Source: Kiritimatiellia bacterium
GTDB lineage: Bacteria; Verrucomicrobiota; Kiritimatiellia; RFP12; UBA1067
DNA length: 45,201 nt
Direction of reading: 5' to 3'
Assembly: GCA_017406465.1 (NCBI GenBank)
Contig: JAFQYM010000065.1
Span: forward strand, 1 to 45,201
The first letter of the stretch is position 1. Each line of letters starts with the position of its first letter. The position numbers and the translations under genes are program-made. Below the pieces are notes generated by a model that saw only the letters and a list, made by a program, of their open reading frames with translations, made no database searches and had not been told where the DNA came from. Shown here one piece after another: positions 12,001 through 17,604 of this stretch.

Positions 12001-13804
12001 GAACGTGAGCGCCGTCGTCCGCGGCATCGGCCGCAACGTCGTCGCGCCCACCTACTGGCCGCGGCTCCTCGAAGAGGGCGCGAGTTTCACCGTCGCGGGC
12101 GGAACGTTCATGTTCCGGAGCGAGGAAACGTTCACCATCCTCGGCGGCTCCGTGACAGGGATCCAAACCTATTACGCCCGGTCACAAAACGCAGACGGCG
12201 CCGCCCTCTGGTGCGCGGACGTCCCCGGCTTCGCGCCCGGCGCGGCCGTCGGCCCGCTCCAGGGCCTGCCGGAATACTACGACACGACCGAGCTCTACGC
12301 GGACGACGCCGGCGAGGTCCACCTCTGGCTGCCCGAGGGCCTCTACGTCGCCACGAACGCCGTCGACGGCGCCAAGTGGACGATCCGCATCGGCCCGGAG
12401 GGCGAGACGACCGTCGTCGCGTGGAACGACGACTTCACCGTGAACGGCGTCAACATCGCGCAGCTCTCCGGCGAGGGCTGGGACTTCGCGACGAACGTCC
12501 TCGCCATCTCCGGCGCCGGCCGCTACACCGTCCGCGGAACGAACGAGCTTGGCGCCGTCCGCATCGTCGTCGCCTTGGATGCGACCGTCGAGCTCGCCGG
12601 CGTCTCGCTGCGCGCGGAGGCGCCCTTCGCCCTCGGAAACGGCGTCGCGGCGACCGTCCTGCTCAACGGTTCGGGCAATCGGCTCGTCGCGACGCGCTCC
12701 TCCTCCGCCGGTCTCTTCGTCCCAGAGACCGCGTCCCTGACGGTCACCAACGCGACCGTAGACGCGAAGCTCGTCGCCATCGGCGGCGGCTCCGGCGCGG
12801 GCATCGGCACCCCCAACGGCGACAACCTCAGGTCTGGCTCCATCACCATCGCCGGCGGAACCGTCGAGGCGCACAGCAGCGCGACCGACGACCAGGGTGA
12901 GGCCGCCGCCATCGGCGCCGGGCGAGGCGGGAAGGCCGGCCCGATCCGCATCACCGGCGGCAGGGTCTACGCCTACGCCGGCTCGAAATACGGCTACGCC
13001 TCCGCGGCCATCGGCGGATCCCTCCGGATGGCGGAGACCTACACCGGCGGCCTCGTCGAAATCTCCGGCGGCACCGTCTACGCCTGCGGCGGGCGCCAGG
13101 ACGCCGACGTCTTCGCCTCCGACATCGGCGACGGCCTGACCTACTCCCAATCCTACGACAACAACGTCCCCGTCGTCATCACGGGCGGCAACGTCGTCCT
13201 CGCCCACTTCGACTCGGAGAAGGAGCGCTTCACGCAGAGCAAGTGCACGGTCACGAACATGGCCCACGACGCCTCCGGCCGCGTCCTGCACGCCGTCGTC
13301 GTTCCGCTCGGCACGCCGGACGCCGCGGCCGAGCTCTCCGGACTGGACGGCTACGGCACTAGCGACCTTTACGCCGACGCGAACGGCGACGTCTACCTCT
13401 GGCTGCCGGACGGCGACTACAGCTTTACCGCGAACGGCCGCGGCTGCACCGCCACCGTGGACTGCGCGGACACTGTTGCCGTTGTCGACCCAGTCGCCCT
13501 GGATTCTCTCCACATCGAGAGCATCGAGCTTGTTCCCGGCGCCGTGGCGCTCGTCGTCTCGGCCGAGCCGGACGGATGGATCACGGACATGACTGCGCAG
13601 TTGCTGCGCGTGCGCGTGTCTGAGGAACTTCCGCTGCCTGACGGCGACGCGGCGCTTTTGCCGCGGACGGACATCGGCGTCTTGGTCAACGACGACGGCA
13701 CCGCGACGGTGGTAGTCCCGCGCGCGGCGAATGTGCCGCGGATGTTCTACCGTGTCGAGGCAGCCGATTCCGTGCGATTCCGACATGGAGCCATTGACCG
13801 ATGA
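1..13804 (+). CDS. Giant InlB-repeat / GIGGG-repeat surface protein, 5'-truncated
   Basis: The frame is already open at base 2 and runs about 4600 codons to TGA at 13802-13804. The TTG at 44 is only the first possible start inside the window; the true start and any signal peptide lie upstream. Visible order: a Gly-rich linker; one InlB-type B repeat (about 289-520, LTFDDEW...FLGWF...LYAGWQ); then eleven modules. Each module has a (V/T)xGxDV...SGxGW lead, a beta strand ending VSG, many GAGIGGG...ITISGGTVxATGG turns typical of right-handed beta-helix proteins, an AAKN segment, and a closing YLWLPDG motif. The last about 100 residues (SIELVPGAVALVV...FYRVEA) form a distinct end domain. I see no LPXTG, PEP-CTERM or autotransporter barrel. 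The probable role is adhesion or a cell-surface filament, inferred from architecture. Long minus-strand frames inside it are GC-rich shadows. Confidence 0.85.
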   Translation, partial: GGGGGSDWTTLVFSLSKPEGATGGVGKGGSNDGGEGSVTSRSKGYSGRGKEGGDGGSGGSGGATGGNGMAYLAPGASFSGTGNFLSADTHPAIEYKLTFDDEWRTNEVHDVKLGYALPTSAPVMSRGSYRFLGWFDRQNALGTKYYNADGTLANPQFPWYSVVGDLKLYAGWQLDSGTQPSITVVVGGVTNAITGGVSMSDPNGNFSYDGTTGVLALSADATYEISGSETNGEIRIVAEQNCMVILNSFSLDGSLQPDVIPLTVSAGRTVTLDVKSGAQLKARDGCPAVSLGQGANLAITGDGVINLAGGAGAADIALADGASSASVWINTRGPDIHFGTGVLGVQPAFFSANGSGTRVWRVKVPVGGTPRAAVSWSGLPDAYSPKNTIAGAGGESYLWLPDGAYTFSSLTSIGAKEWVVRVNGAHREAIPFVPTGLTINEIDTGHAAGPGWYWDEDHTVFLTNAGPFTVSGSTTAGVGITASNDCAVTLSDLSIDFSAYPGVHAIRVAPGASVDFTLVGDSTLQTATGESNEGRAALSVPAGASATIGGEGALTAIAGTAEAAGGAGIGGDFGEDAGSIAIHGGTVTARTYFSGSGIGGGTWGSGGTITISGGIVSAQGRQSGIGGGYGANGGNIAISGGMVYARARVGDRPDIGGMSDPNLASCTITGGSIHTYKPNNLKPAAKNAVGATVHCVTVSRLPAETALEITWLTSADAGYGQHDMRTDSEGRLYVWLPDGTHYLTVGGAGFCATVNGVDTEAAPWSSGVTIDGTDVFLGSGDGWTYKDFTLSVTNADLHVDGTNVPHVVSGTNTAAEVRVSAVCGGELVVSNLVLDVSSGSGSPIAIDTDEAVTLLLSGTNALTGADNYAGVSVIAGKTLVIDGGGSLAATGGNQSAGIGGGLREAGGTIVISNGTVTAAGGYRAAGIGGGFNGSAGACTIAGGTVTATGGEGGAGIGGGYAVFGSGGGHGGTTTISGGRVFATGGNQAAGIGGGRGGSNSKVYVSGGTVVPRHGAEVKYDVGSGYDTSSLPWEVKFTGGSVSTFSPNVTERPVNAGGTRVWRVEIGGLTPGGKVTSFASIAGAPDLSGYGINDIWVDDDGKVYLWLPNGNHNFTLAVDGGDVVEYVARVVDADTMAYVFKPAGLAVNGRDVAYLGGDGWWSDATNSVYLTASGPFTVSGTSTVYGVTARANCSVTVSNLYLRAKERAAFEVGGNGVSVELWSEGNGTNTLISAYGYAGIAVCDANNASLRVKGGAAPISATSWRRGAGIGGNDGAAAGTISIEGGTVLATGSQGGAGIGGGSGGGAGSITISGGAVEFTSWRDLDQGFEFGAGIGGGRGGGGGTVTITGGTLTGTAGTGGAGIGGGYEGSDILVHVEGGTITIPRSAKDYTTGIGMGQNGRDVTVEILGGTISAKGSWLGSGIGGGAGCQGGSVVILGGRITAEGGGRGPGIGPAADGNMDAIMIMGGTVEATAGTSPADVGAGSDASGGVGGKANLVTFQGGNILAGPAKVIPAPYNLSFQSVWAVDMQLETWNVDEQVEFYNLPGNYGTNDLYPSTNGLVRLWLPDGDWAFTANGSPYRVHVAGAATTAEVWRAGFSVNGRDVAYFSGEGWFLDWESRRVSLTNEMDYVLSGVSSNFWVLADANCRVPVRDVMIDLSSPNVPDKRSAFVVSSNCTVAVELFGTNSFHGAKNGAGVNVFPTAEVSIDGEGMLEAVGGLYAPGIGCPSAVHGQISILDGTVVARGGTNAAGIGGGDGVSGGSVRIEGGNVTATGAYNGAGIGGGLDGSGGTVNILGGKVEAKGGKDAAGIGSSYRGSGGTVIIENAVVTATGGQYGAGIGGGYEGKGAEVTIYSGTVTAVGGSRAAGIGGGNQGGVGGGTIIYDGTVTATAGVLAAGIGGGYRGVGNGVEIHGGTVSAKGGGSGGAGIGGGEGGGSGDIAIWGGTVTATGGYEGAGIGGGGSGSTGEIRIYSGTVVANGGGSAAGIGGGRGGGSNIGISGGTVEANGGQYGAGIGGGFEGVGGTISISRTADVKATGGEDGAGIGSGKDGLNGGTITIEGGVVVATAGSVSGSAAGIGGGANSPGWEIKIYGARIRAVGSANGAAIGGGGGKDGGNIDISGGTVHVESRSTWAIGSGRDGGDTSDNNIFSGGAIYTTLDRVHRAPIGDSRILIPVFPVDLNIGVPTNRVQSLAIYAVSSGGSSSFKFYGQRDMYTDENGMLTIWLPSTDPGDVLQISVMMKDGTTRYFCITIDGSGGIHVVDCLVVNGTFVPEGSDKYEWAFEYSNDTKILRLQRDIDVTVQGVSTNGGHRIVILQGGPTKVKLEALTLIAKGDKYWSAMSVSNNCTITLASTLLNTVAARGQYAAGIEVGPDASVAIKGDGQLFATGGKCGAGIGSRGSGYVKPGKISIESGTVVALGGEKAAGIGGGQMCTLSEGNISISGGIVTATGGSLAAGIGSGYVGSGSGDKTLPAGAVAVSGGTVLSISGTNAESDMISSQNKILTSSGSSALVITGGSVHGSKLDVKPDPKNSDSELLRYWLFSGLQPGSAPVFESGIPENYSTNGIVADATGSVCLWLPVTNEVRSVSMNGIYFVGGGSTNNVFSVGSGRTDPADSRKEDGKTKWRITIPGLVAGQTCPITGLEDAGVTSVTADGSGRGFVYVSNGQYAFSVGGFDYEAVVNNAAVVADLLRVGVTIDGVDASALSGNGWEFLLESRVISVTRDSQVRISGSGQDICIRPELDCAVTIENLSITNALANLSPIECEAHSLAVSLSGTNELVASSLGIPGIHVTGSGSLTIRDAQPSSLQPSVLNVNGANHAAAIGGGNGEPGGTIAVEGGTVTAIASSWGAGIGGGHDGAGGAITISGGDVTAKGMYLAAGIGGGINGAGGTITISGGNVRASGGSYGAGIGGGYKGAGGTITISGGAVKASSGSDGAGIGGGEQGAGGEITISGGTVEAVGSAGAGIGGGINGAGGTIRISGGVVDASANKGAGIGGGCNGTGGTVAISGGTVSAVGAGMVCDIGRGVGGSVQEILFSGGSINSAFANVSPAAKNRKGAAVYPVDFLIGTPDVKVEMFVVDDPPLAYGSKDLYTNADGILRAWLPNGRWFIDLKTEGGVQERWIAVVDGENCLATRYAPGSVGFFVNGTDIGEVIGDGWAYDAVRGALMLSGAGPFELSGTLTNATVAIAANCAVTLSNAVVDASAVTNAGAIHLKSGIAATLALMGENAVTGGVGRAGVTVSGGATMSITNGVSVAAQGMGSLSATGGAGAAGIGGDDSAQTGTIRIQGGAITATGGASGAGIGGGSYAGEQSCRIEISGGFVTATAGEGAYAIGAGVRDGAFSSDFGHVAISGGTVRPVHSRALGIGSGADKLTSNMNSMRVTGGSVVVGYGAVDPIAWSHREPAYPVDIDIGRADSPVTADILVDDGNGGTVGYGMNDVRTDANGAVRFWLPEGNSIALIDGRYYQISVGSERSWARPWNSRLTVNGVNISEFSGEGWTFDLATMSVRLTGAGPFEISGEEAGASVTVENSCDVVLRDVSLATGENGLAAFDFAAGVSASLELVGTNVLASGRNQAGLAIAETASLVIRGDGFLSATGGENGAGIGNENGAHGGSLSIEGGVVEAQGGHLAAGIGGGAGRGCGSIRISGGEVTATGGGYGPGLGDGSYATYSSSRCGTVEISGGVVTARGGAEGAGIGGNMTAYNWEQVAKVVVSGGVVTATGGTNGAGIGGSARSSADVTISGGVVTATGGYHGAGIGAGEGSYGMTYSAGTVRIFGGIVSATAGEGAHGIGGGYLSGRGSVEITGGTVAAAGGEGGMDVGIVGPSGVAGSVVFGGGSILADMAKVKPAAKNASGEAVWRVDVAVHDPDPVHAVAVTGLDGYGVADIYPDANGDIHLWLPDGTYDFEVDGTPVHEVVDGSSVFIPLGVAVDGVDVGHGSGPNWTLDAEKRIVLAGACVVSGTNTLDGLSIRFETSDEIVFSNACIRSQQGFAVATNVSAVVRGIGRNVVAPTYWPRLLEEGASFTVAGGTFMFRSEETFTILGGSVTGIQTYYARSQNADGAALWCADVPGFAPGAAVGPLQGLPEYYDTTELYADDAGEVHLWLPEGLYVATNAVDGAKWTIRIGPEGETTVVAWNDDFTVNGVNIAQLSGEGWDFATNVLAISGAGRYTVRGTNELGAVRIVVALDATVELAGVSLRAEAPFALGNGVAATVLLNGSGNRLVATRSSSAGLFVPETASLTVTNATVDAKLVAIGGGSGAGIGTPNGDNLRSGSITIAGGTVEAHSSATDDQGEAAAIGAGRGGKAGPIRITGGRVYAYAGSKYGYASAAIGGSLRMAETYTGGLVEISGGTVYACGGRQDADVFASDIGDGLTYSQSYDNNVPVVITGGNVVLAHFDSEKERFTQSKCTVTNMAHDASGRVLHAVVVPLGTPDAAAELSGLDGYGTSDLYADANGDVYLWLPDGDYSFTANGRGCTATVDCADTVAVVDPVALDSLHIESIELVPGAVALVVSAEPDGWITDMTAQLLRVRVSEELPLPDGDAALLPRTDIGVLVNDDGTATVVVPRAANVPRMFYRVEAADSVRFRHGAIDR
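530..13480 (+). repeat. Eleven-module internal protein repeat of the giant gene
   Basis: Each module closes with a Trp-Leu-Pro motif. The eleven Trp codons lie at 1196, 2204, 3314, 4694, 6671, 7730, 9311, 10361, 11708, 12326 and 13400, all in frame. Modules differ in length (about 0.6 to 2 kb) because the number of inner 20-30-residue GIGGG turns varies. Modules around 4800-6600 and 8450-9100 have the most inner turns and the closest nucleotide similarity, suggesting recent local expansion. Confidence 0.8.
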
Positions 13805-13813
13805 CACGGCATT

Positions 13814-13860
13814 TGCTATACTTTACTTAATCTGAATTAAGTAAACGGAGATTAAGTAAA
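13814..13860 (+). promoter_or_regulatory. Extended -10 promoter overlapped by a palindromic operator
   Basis: TGCTATACT at 13814-13822 reads as an extended -10. Immediately after it, TTTACTTAAT (13822-13831) and ATTAAGTAAA (13836-13845) form a perfect 10-bp inverted repeat around CTGA. A third ATTAAGTAAA half-site (13851-13860) runs into the ATG at 13860. The expected transcription start falls inside the palindrome, so a bound repressor would block both transcription and translation start. Autoregulation by the downstream ATPase product is possible but is inference. Confidence 0.6.
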
Positions 13861-15191
13861 TGAATTTCTTTGGGCGCGAAAAAGAGATCGGAATACTTCG
13901 GCGGGAGCGGAGCCTCTCGATAGAGAATTCCCGGTTTACCGTTCTGACTGGGCGGCGGCGCGTCGGGAAGACGGAACTTGTCGACAGGGCGCTGAACGAC
14001 GGAAGTGGCGATTACGTCTATCTTCTCCTGACGCGGCAGACGGAACGCAACCTGGCGGCATCGCTTCAGGAAGAGGCGGTACGCGCGCTTGGAGGGCGGT
14101 TGAAGATATACGGGACATGCGAGAAGCTCAAGGATCTTCTGCGGGAGATCATTCGCCTTGCGGAGGAGCGTCCGCTGACTCTTGTGATTGACGAGTTTCA
14201 GGAGATGGACAGGATCAATCCGGGATTTTACGGCGAGTTTCAGGGGCTTTGGGACGAGCTCAACAGGAAAGTCAAGTTGAACCTCGTTGTGAGCGGCAGC
14301 GTCAACCGCCTGATGAACAAGATATTCTTCAGCTACGGCGAGCCGCTTTACGGACGTAACACGGCGCATCTCAGCCTCAGGCCTTTCCCAGCATCGCTTC
14401 TCAAGGAGATACTGTCAGCCCATTCCCGCAGGTTCTCAAAGGACGACGTTCTTTCCCTTTGGACGATGACGGGGGGCGTCGCGCGGTACGTGTCGCTGTT
14501 CATGGACGCCCATGCCTTCAACAGGAAGAAGATGATCGACCTCTTCTTTTCCGAGGCTTCTCCTTTCTTGGAGGAGGGGCGCTCGATTCTCATGCAGGAG
14601 TTTGGCAACGATTCCGCCACGTATTTCACGATTCTTACATCCATCGCTTCCGGCCACACGAAGTTTGCGGAAATAAAGAACGACCTCGGTTCTGATGTAG
14701 GCGCGTATCTCTCAAACCTGGAGCGGAACTACGGCCTTATACGCAAGGTCAATCCTGTTTTCGCACCGCCAGCGAGCAAGAACGCCGTATTCCGAATCGA
14801 AGACCCGTTCCTCAGGTTCTGGTTTAGGTATGTATTCAGGTGTGCGCCTTATGTCGAAAGGGGGATGTTCGAACGGCTTCGGGCGCTTGTGTCCGAGGAT
14901 TTCGACGTTTTCTCTGGACGTTCCCTTGAGCGGTACTTCGAGTGGAAGTTCACAGAAGAGGAGCGCTACACGTGTATGGGCGGATGGTGGGACCGAAATG
15001 GAGAGAACGAAATCGACCTTGTCTGCGAGGATGAGACGGCCGGGGCTATTGACTTCTACGAGATAAAGCGCCGGAAATTCGCGATAGACCTTGCGGCTCT
15101 GGAGGCGAAGACATTGCGTTTCTTCGAGAAGCACCCAGAGAAACTCCGTCTCAAGCGGCGGATTCTCGGACTTTCCATCGACGACATGTAA
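13860..15191 (+). CDS. AAA+ ATPase with DUF234-type nuclease-like C-terminus
   Basis: 443 residues. The N-terminal half is a STAND/archaeal-type ATPase_2 domain with Walker A GRRRVGKT (31-38) and Walker B LTLVIDEF (106-113, D111/E112). A winged-helix region follows (about 235-320). The C-terminus matches DUF234 in pattern: D386 in NEIDLV and E401-x-K403 in FYEIKRR give a PD-(D/E)xK-like active-site layout. The family is common and often mobile in archaea and gut bacteria; its function is poorly defined, with DNA or tRNA processing and defence suggested. The ATG at 13860 follows directly on the third operator half-site and has only a weak upstream GGAG (13847-13850). It is monocistronic, with about 1 kb of non-coding DNA behind it. 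Family assignment is firm; biological role unknown. Confidence 0.85.
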   Translation: MNFFGREKEIGILRRERSLSIENSRFTVLTGRRRVGKTELVDRALNDGSGDYVYLLLTRQTERNLAASLQEEAVRALGGRLKIYGTCEKLKDLLREIIRLAEERPLTLVIDEFQEMDRINPGFYGEFQGLWDELNRKVKLNLVVSGSVNRLMNKIFFSYGEPLYGRNTAHLSLRPFPASLLKEILSAHSRRFSKDDVLSLWTMTGGVARYVSLFMDAHAFNRKKMIDLFFSEASPFLEEGRSILMQEFGNDSATYFTILTSIASGHTKFAEIKNDLGSDVGAYLSNLERNYGLIRKVNPVFAPPASKNAVFRIEDPFLRFWFRYVFRCAPYVERGMFERLRALVSEDFDVFSGRSLERYFEWKFTEEERYTCMGGWWDRNGENEIDLVCEDETAGAIDFYEIKRRKFAIDLAALEAKTLRFFEKHPEKLRLKRRILGLSIDDM

Positions 15192-15440
15192 CCTTGGGAA
15201 AGCTGATGATTCGCGCTCTCGCGTAAATTTCTGTCCGCCCAGTGCGACCTGGTAACACGGAACGGCTGAGGTAGCCCCTTATTGCCAGGGTGATTCAGTT
15301 TGATGGCAAATCAACTACCATCCGCAAGCCCAACTACGCCGTTTAGGTTTATTGCAGATTATGGGGTGTCCGCAGCACATCCGCACCACGCGTAGCCGCC
15401 CCTTCGGGCTGCCTTCGGCAGGGGGATATGCGCCATCTTG

Positions 15441-15467
15441 GTAGGGGCGCATCTCCGAGGCGCCCGC
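15441..15467. repeat. REP-like palindrome GTAGGGGCGC...GCGCCCGC
   Basis: GGGCGC and GCGCCC arms flank ATCTCCGAG. It is the first of three related copies (see 15855 and 15917) sharing the GGTAGGGGCG lead and TCCG loop. The rest of 15192-15520 shows no gene; I see only a short CTGCC/GGCAG hairpin near 15410. Confidence 0.6.
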
Positions 15468-15520
15468 TTCCCTGCGGCATATGTGTCGCACCGTCAGATG
15501 TATAGCGGCGGCACGGAAGT

Positions 15521-15728
15521 GGAGGGGCGTGTTTCGGCTTAGGGCTCGCTAGCTTTGCCGCAGATACGCGGCAAAGCTCCGGCGAAAAAGCCGGTGGCGA
15601 CATCGATTTCGCGGTCTTTCACATTTTGCCAGTGCCGTCAAGCCTCTCGGCAAAATGACGACGCGTCGAAATCGGGTCGCTTCCGTCTTTTTCGCCGTCG
15701 CTTCGCATTGCGCCGAAACACCCCCTCC
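15521..15728. repeat. Long nested foldback element (208 bp)
   Basis: At least five nested or branched complementary pairs occur. Outer GGAGGGGCGTGTTTCGGC (15521-15538) pairs with 15712-15728, allowing one indel. AGCTTTGCCGC/GCGGCAAAGCT (15551-15561/15568-15578) is a local hairpin. CGGCGAAAAAG/CTTTTTCGCCG is at 15580-15590/15687-15697, CGATTTCG/CGAAATCG at 15604-15611/15667-15674, and CATTTTGCC/GGCAAAATG at 15622-15630/15649-15657. No convincing coding frame crosses it. It could be a MITE-like or REP-type mobile element or a structured RNA. Confidence 0.6.
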
Positions 15729-15787
15729 GCTCCCGCGCGGCAAATTCGTCGCGATTTCGTCCGCACCATAATCTCATTTCGCCGTGC

Positions 15788-15817
15788 TTGATTTTCACGC
15801 GGCGTTTTCGCTATAAT
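15788..15817 (+). promoter_or_regulatory. Sigma-70-like promoter TTGATT-N18-TATAAT
   Basis: TTGATT at 15788-15793 and TATAAT at 15812-15817 are 18 bp apart. The nearest plus-strand gene starts at 16207, so the transcript would have a leader of nearly 400 nt containing two REP-like palindromes. It may instead drive an unannotated RNA. Confidence 0.45.
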
Positions 15818-15854
15818 ACTCCCATCCCGCGAGGCGAATGGTAGTTCCCCCAAT

Positions 15855-15882
15855 GGTAGGGGCGGCACTCCGTGCCGACCGC
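15855..15882. repeat. REP-like palindrome, second copy
   Basis: GGTAGGGGCGGCACTCCGTG followed by CCGACCGC. GGCAC/GTGCC arms enclose TCC. Same lead and layout as the copies at 15441 and 15917. Confidence 0.6.
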
Positions 15883-15916
15883 GCGCGACGCGGGGTCATA
15901 GTCCGGAAAACGGAAC

Positions 15917-15944
15917 GGTAGGGGCGCCTCTCCGAGGCGACCGC
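15917..15944. repeat. REP-like palindrome, third copy
   Basis: GGTAGGGGCGCCTCTCCGAG followed by GCGACCGC. GCCTC/GAGGC arms. From here to 16206 I see no gene and no further structure. Confidence 0.6.
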
Positions 15945-16206
15945 ATCAATCCCGCCGGGCGCTTAAGTAATTTAGCGACAAAACGCTAACAAGTCGTTCC
16001 CACGAATACTACCACTATTCAATTTCTGAACGACATGGAGGCGTAGAACGCGTCCATTCTGGGCGCATTCTATCTTCGTGTATTCAGATAAGGCCTGTGG
16101 TAGGGCTTCGTGGGAGTGCATGAGATGGAATGCGCTCTTATCTTTTGCATGTGACATGGTGTCCGCGACGCGAGAATGCGCAGCCAAAGGAAAGGATGCC
16201 TGTCAC

Positions 16207-16821
16207 ATGACAAGTATCAACATGAGAAAAGACCCGAACTTCATTCGGGGCGGACTTCCCTGTGAAGGGGAGTTTGAGATACCAATAATCCACCGCGAAG
16301 ATTTGCCGCAAGGCCCAATAGACCTCGTGGCGTGTTCGCGCACACGGAAGGATGACTCGGAAGACAACCGGCGCAAAGGCGTTCACTTCTTCGTGGACGA
16401 CTACCGTTTTGATGTATTCCGGCGTCGCCCTGATGCAAGCATCGACAAGTTTAGGCAGTATGCATTTGTTCTCTCGCCGGACTTCTCGCGCTACAATGAA
16501 ATGCCGACCTGGAAGGTGATCGAGGCGATTGGCATGAACCGCTGGCAGGGCGCCTATTGGCAACGACAGGGACTGAAGGTGATACCTTCTGTCGGTTGGG
16601 CTACGCCGTACAGCTACAGATTCTGCTTCTGCGGCATAGAGCGCAACGCGCCGGTTGCCGTCACGACAAATGGAAACCGCAAGAGCAAGCGCGGCTATCT
16701 TCATGGCTATGATGCGATGCTGGACGCGCTTGATCCGTCCGCAGTAATCTGTCTCGGCAAACCGTTTTCGGAGATGCGAGGCAATATCATTCACGTGAAG
16801 TACGACATCTACAGGAGGTGA
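16207..16821 (+). CDS. DUF4417 family protein
   Basis: 204 residues from ATG 16207, chosen because AGGAAAGGA (about 16188-16196) lies 10 bp upstream and the conserved part begins after it; ATG 16222 is an alternative. The pattern is the DUF4417 signature: a VLSPDFS core, then EMPTWKVIEAIGMNRWQGAYW, VIPSVGWATPYSYRFCFCGI, VAVTTNG and a C-terminal VICLGKPF. DUF4417 proteins occur in phages, plasmids and integrated elements of gut bacteria; no biochemical function is established. It is first in a tight three-gene operon, with its stop 3 bp before the next ATG. The cassette is probably a mobile or phage-derived cargo module, which is inference from the family's usual context. Confidence 0.75.
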   Translation: MTSINMRKDPNFIRGGLPCEGEFEIPIIHREDLPQGPIDLVACSRTRKDDSEDNRRKGVHFFVDDYRFDVFRRRPDASIDKFRQYAFVLSPDFSRYNEMPTWKVIEAIGMNRWQGAYWQRQGLKVIPSVGWATPYSYRFCFCGIERNAPVAVTTNGNRKSKRGYLHGYDAMLDALDPSAVICLGKPFSEMRGNIIHVKYDIYRR

Positions 16822-16824
16822 CAC

Positions 16825-17226
16825 ATGGGAGGCAACAACACATTCGCGGCGGGAAAGGTCGTCGCGTACAAGTGGCGCACGGTCGGCAAGATTGATGGCG
16901 TGAAGGTTCTCGCGCCCGTTGATTCGCAGTCAAGTCCAAAACTTCCAGAGGAGGCGCATTCCAGCAGAATGTACATAAAGCTGTATGGGAATGGGTGCTT
17001 CTCACAGTTGCGGATTTATGACAAAAAGCATCGGCTTCGTTTTGAGATCGCCTACCATCCCGAGGCATCGCTGGACAAGAGCCGCAAACCTGTGCTACAC
17101 TATCATTCGTATACGCAACCTGGCTTTGTCCATGGCGAGGCAAAGTTCGCCACAAAACGGATGATAGACAAGTTCGGCAGATATATGAAAGGAGTTGACC
17201 TTGATGAAGCGCGGAAACACACGTGA
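16825..17226 (+). CDS. Hypothetical protein of the DUF4417 cassette
   Basis: 133 residues; ATG 16825 follows AGGAGG (16813-16818) with good spacing and sits 3 bp after the DUF4417 stop. I do not recognise the family. The C-terminal half carries a His-rich stretch (LHYH at 91-94, H103 in FVHGEAKF) that could be a metal-binding or nuclease-like site, but no full motif can be named. Its last 23 bases overlap the next gene, so the three genes are probably translated together. Confidence 0.7.
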   Translation: MGGNNTFAAGKVVAYKWRTVGKIDGVKVLAPVDSQSSPKLPEEAHSSRMYIKLYGNGCFSQLRIYDKKHRLRFEIAYHPEASLDKSRKPVLHYHSYTQPGFVHGEAKFATKRMIDKFGRYMKGVDLDEARKHT

Positions 17227-17509
17227 GTTTCTTGAGTGCATATCGGCGCAAGATGCTGACTTGAAGTATCATGACCGTTATTTCCTTGTCAATGGATGTT
17301 GCGTTCATTGGAATCAAGAAACGAAAAAGCCTGAATGGGCGAGAATAGAGATGTATGAGATGACAGACTGCAATTGTCTTGAGTGGAAAGCCGACGTCTG
17401 CTCCATCACCAAGCCGACCGTGCGCGAGGTGATGGAGGAGTTCACTCGAATCCCGCTCATCGACGGCAAGACGTTCTGGGAGCTGGAGAACGAACTCGAG
17501 TGGGTGTAG
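17204..17509 (+). CDS. Hypothetical small protein of the DUF4417 cassette
   Basis: 101 residues from ATG 17204, selected over the in-frame TTG at 17195 because AAAGGAG (17188-17194) is 9 bp upstream of the ATG. The sequence has a DRYFLVNGCCVHWN segment, a CNCLEWKADVC cysteine cluster and an acidic C-terminus. Family not recognised. It overlaps the preceding gene by 23 bp, consistent with coupled translation. It could be a partner or immunity-type protein of the preceding gene, which is speculation. Confidence 0.65.
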   Translation: MKRGNTREFLECISAQDADLKYHDRYFLVNGCCVHWNQETKKPEWARIEMYEMTDCNCLEWKADVCSITKPTVREVMEEFTRIPLIDGKTFWELENELEWV

Positions 17510-17537
17510 CGGCATCTCTCGGCACTCTCATTTAGAC

Positions 17538-17553
17538 GCGGCAAATCCGCCGC
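17538..17553 (+). terminator. Possible weak terminator hairpin after the DUF4417 cassette
   Basis: GCGGC-AAATCC-GCCGC is placed 29 bp after the last stop. There is no clean T-tract behind it, so termination is uncertain. Confidence 0.3.
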
Positions 17554-17595
17554 GGAGGCCATTTCATTTCCCCTCCGTTTGCAGGGTCGGAAATG

Positions 17596-17604
17596 TGGTA
17601 TAAT
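17596..17604 (+). promoter_or_regulatory. Extended -10 promoter TGGTATAAT
   Basis: TGGTATAAT matches the extended -10 consensus. A transcript starting near 17611 would read through about 350 nt of structured non-coding sequence before the methyltransferase gene at 17960. Confidence 0.55.

Noticed and set aside
15188..15210. GTAACC just after the DUF234 ATPase as a seventh T3SS box
   Set aside because: The base is right for the left half, but nothing like GTGTATACA occurs 14-15 bases downstream.
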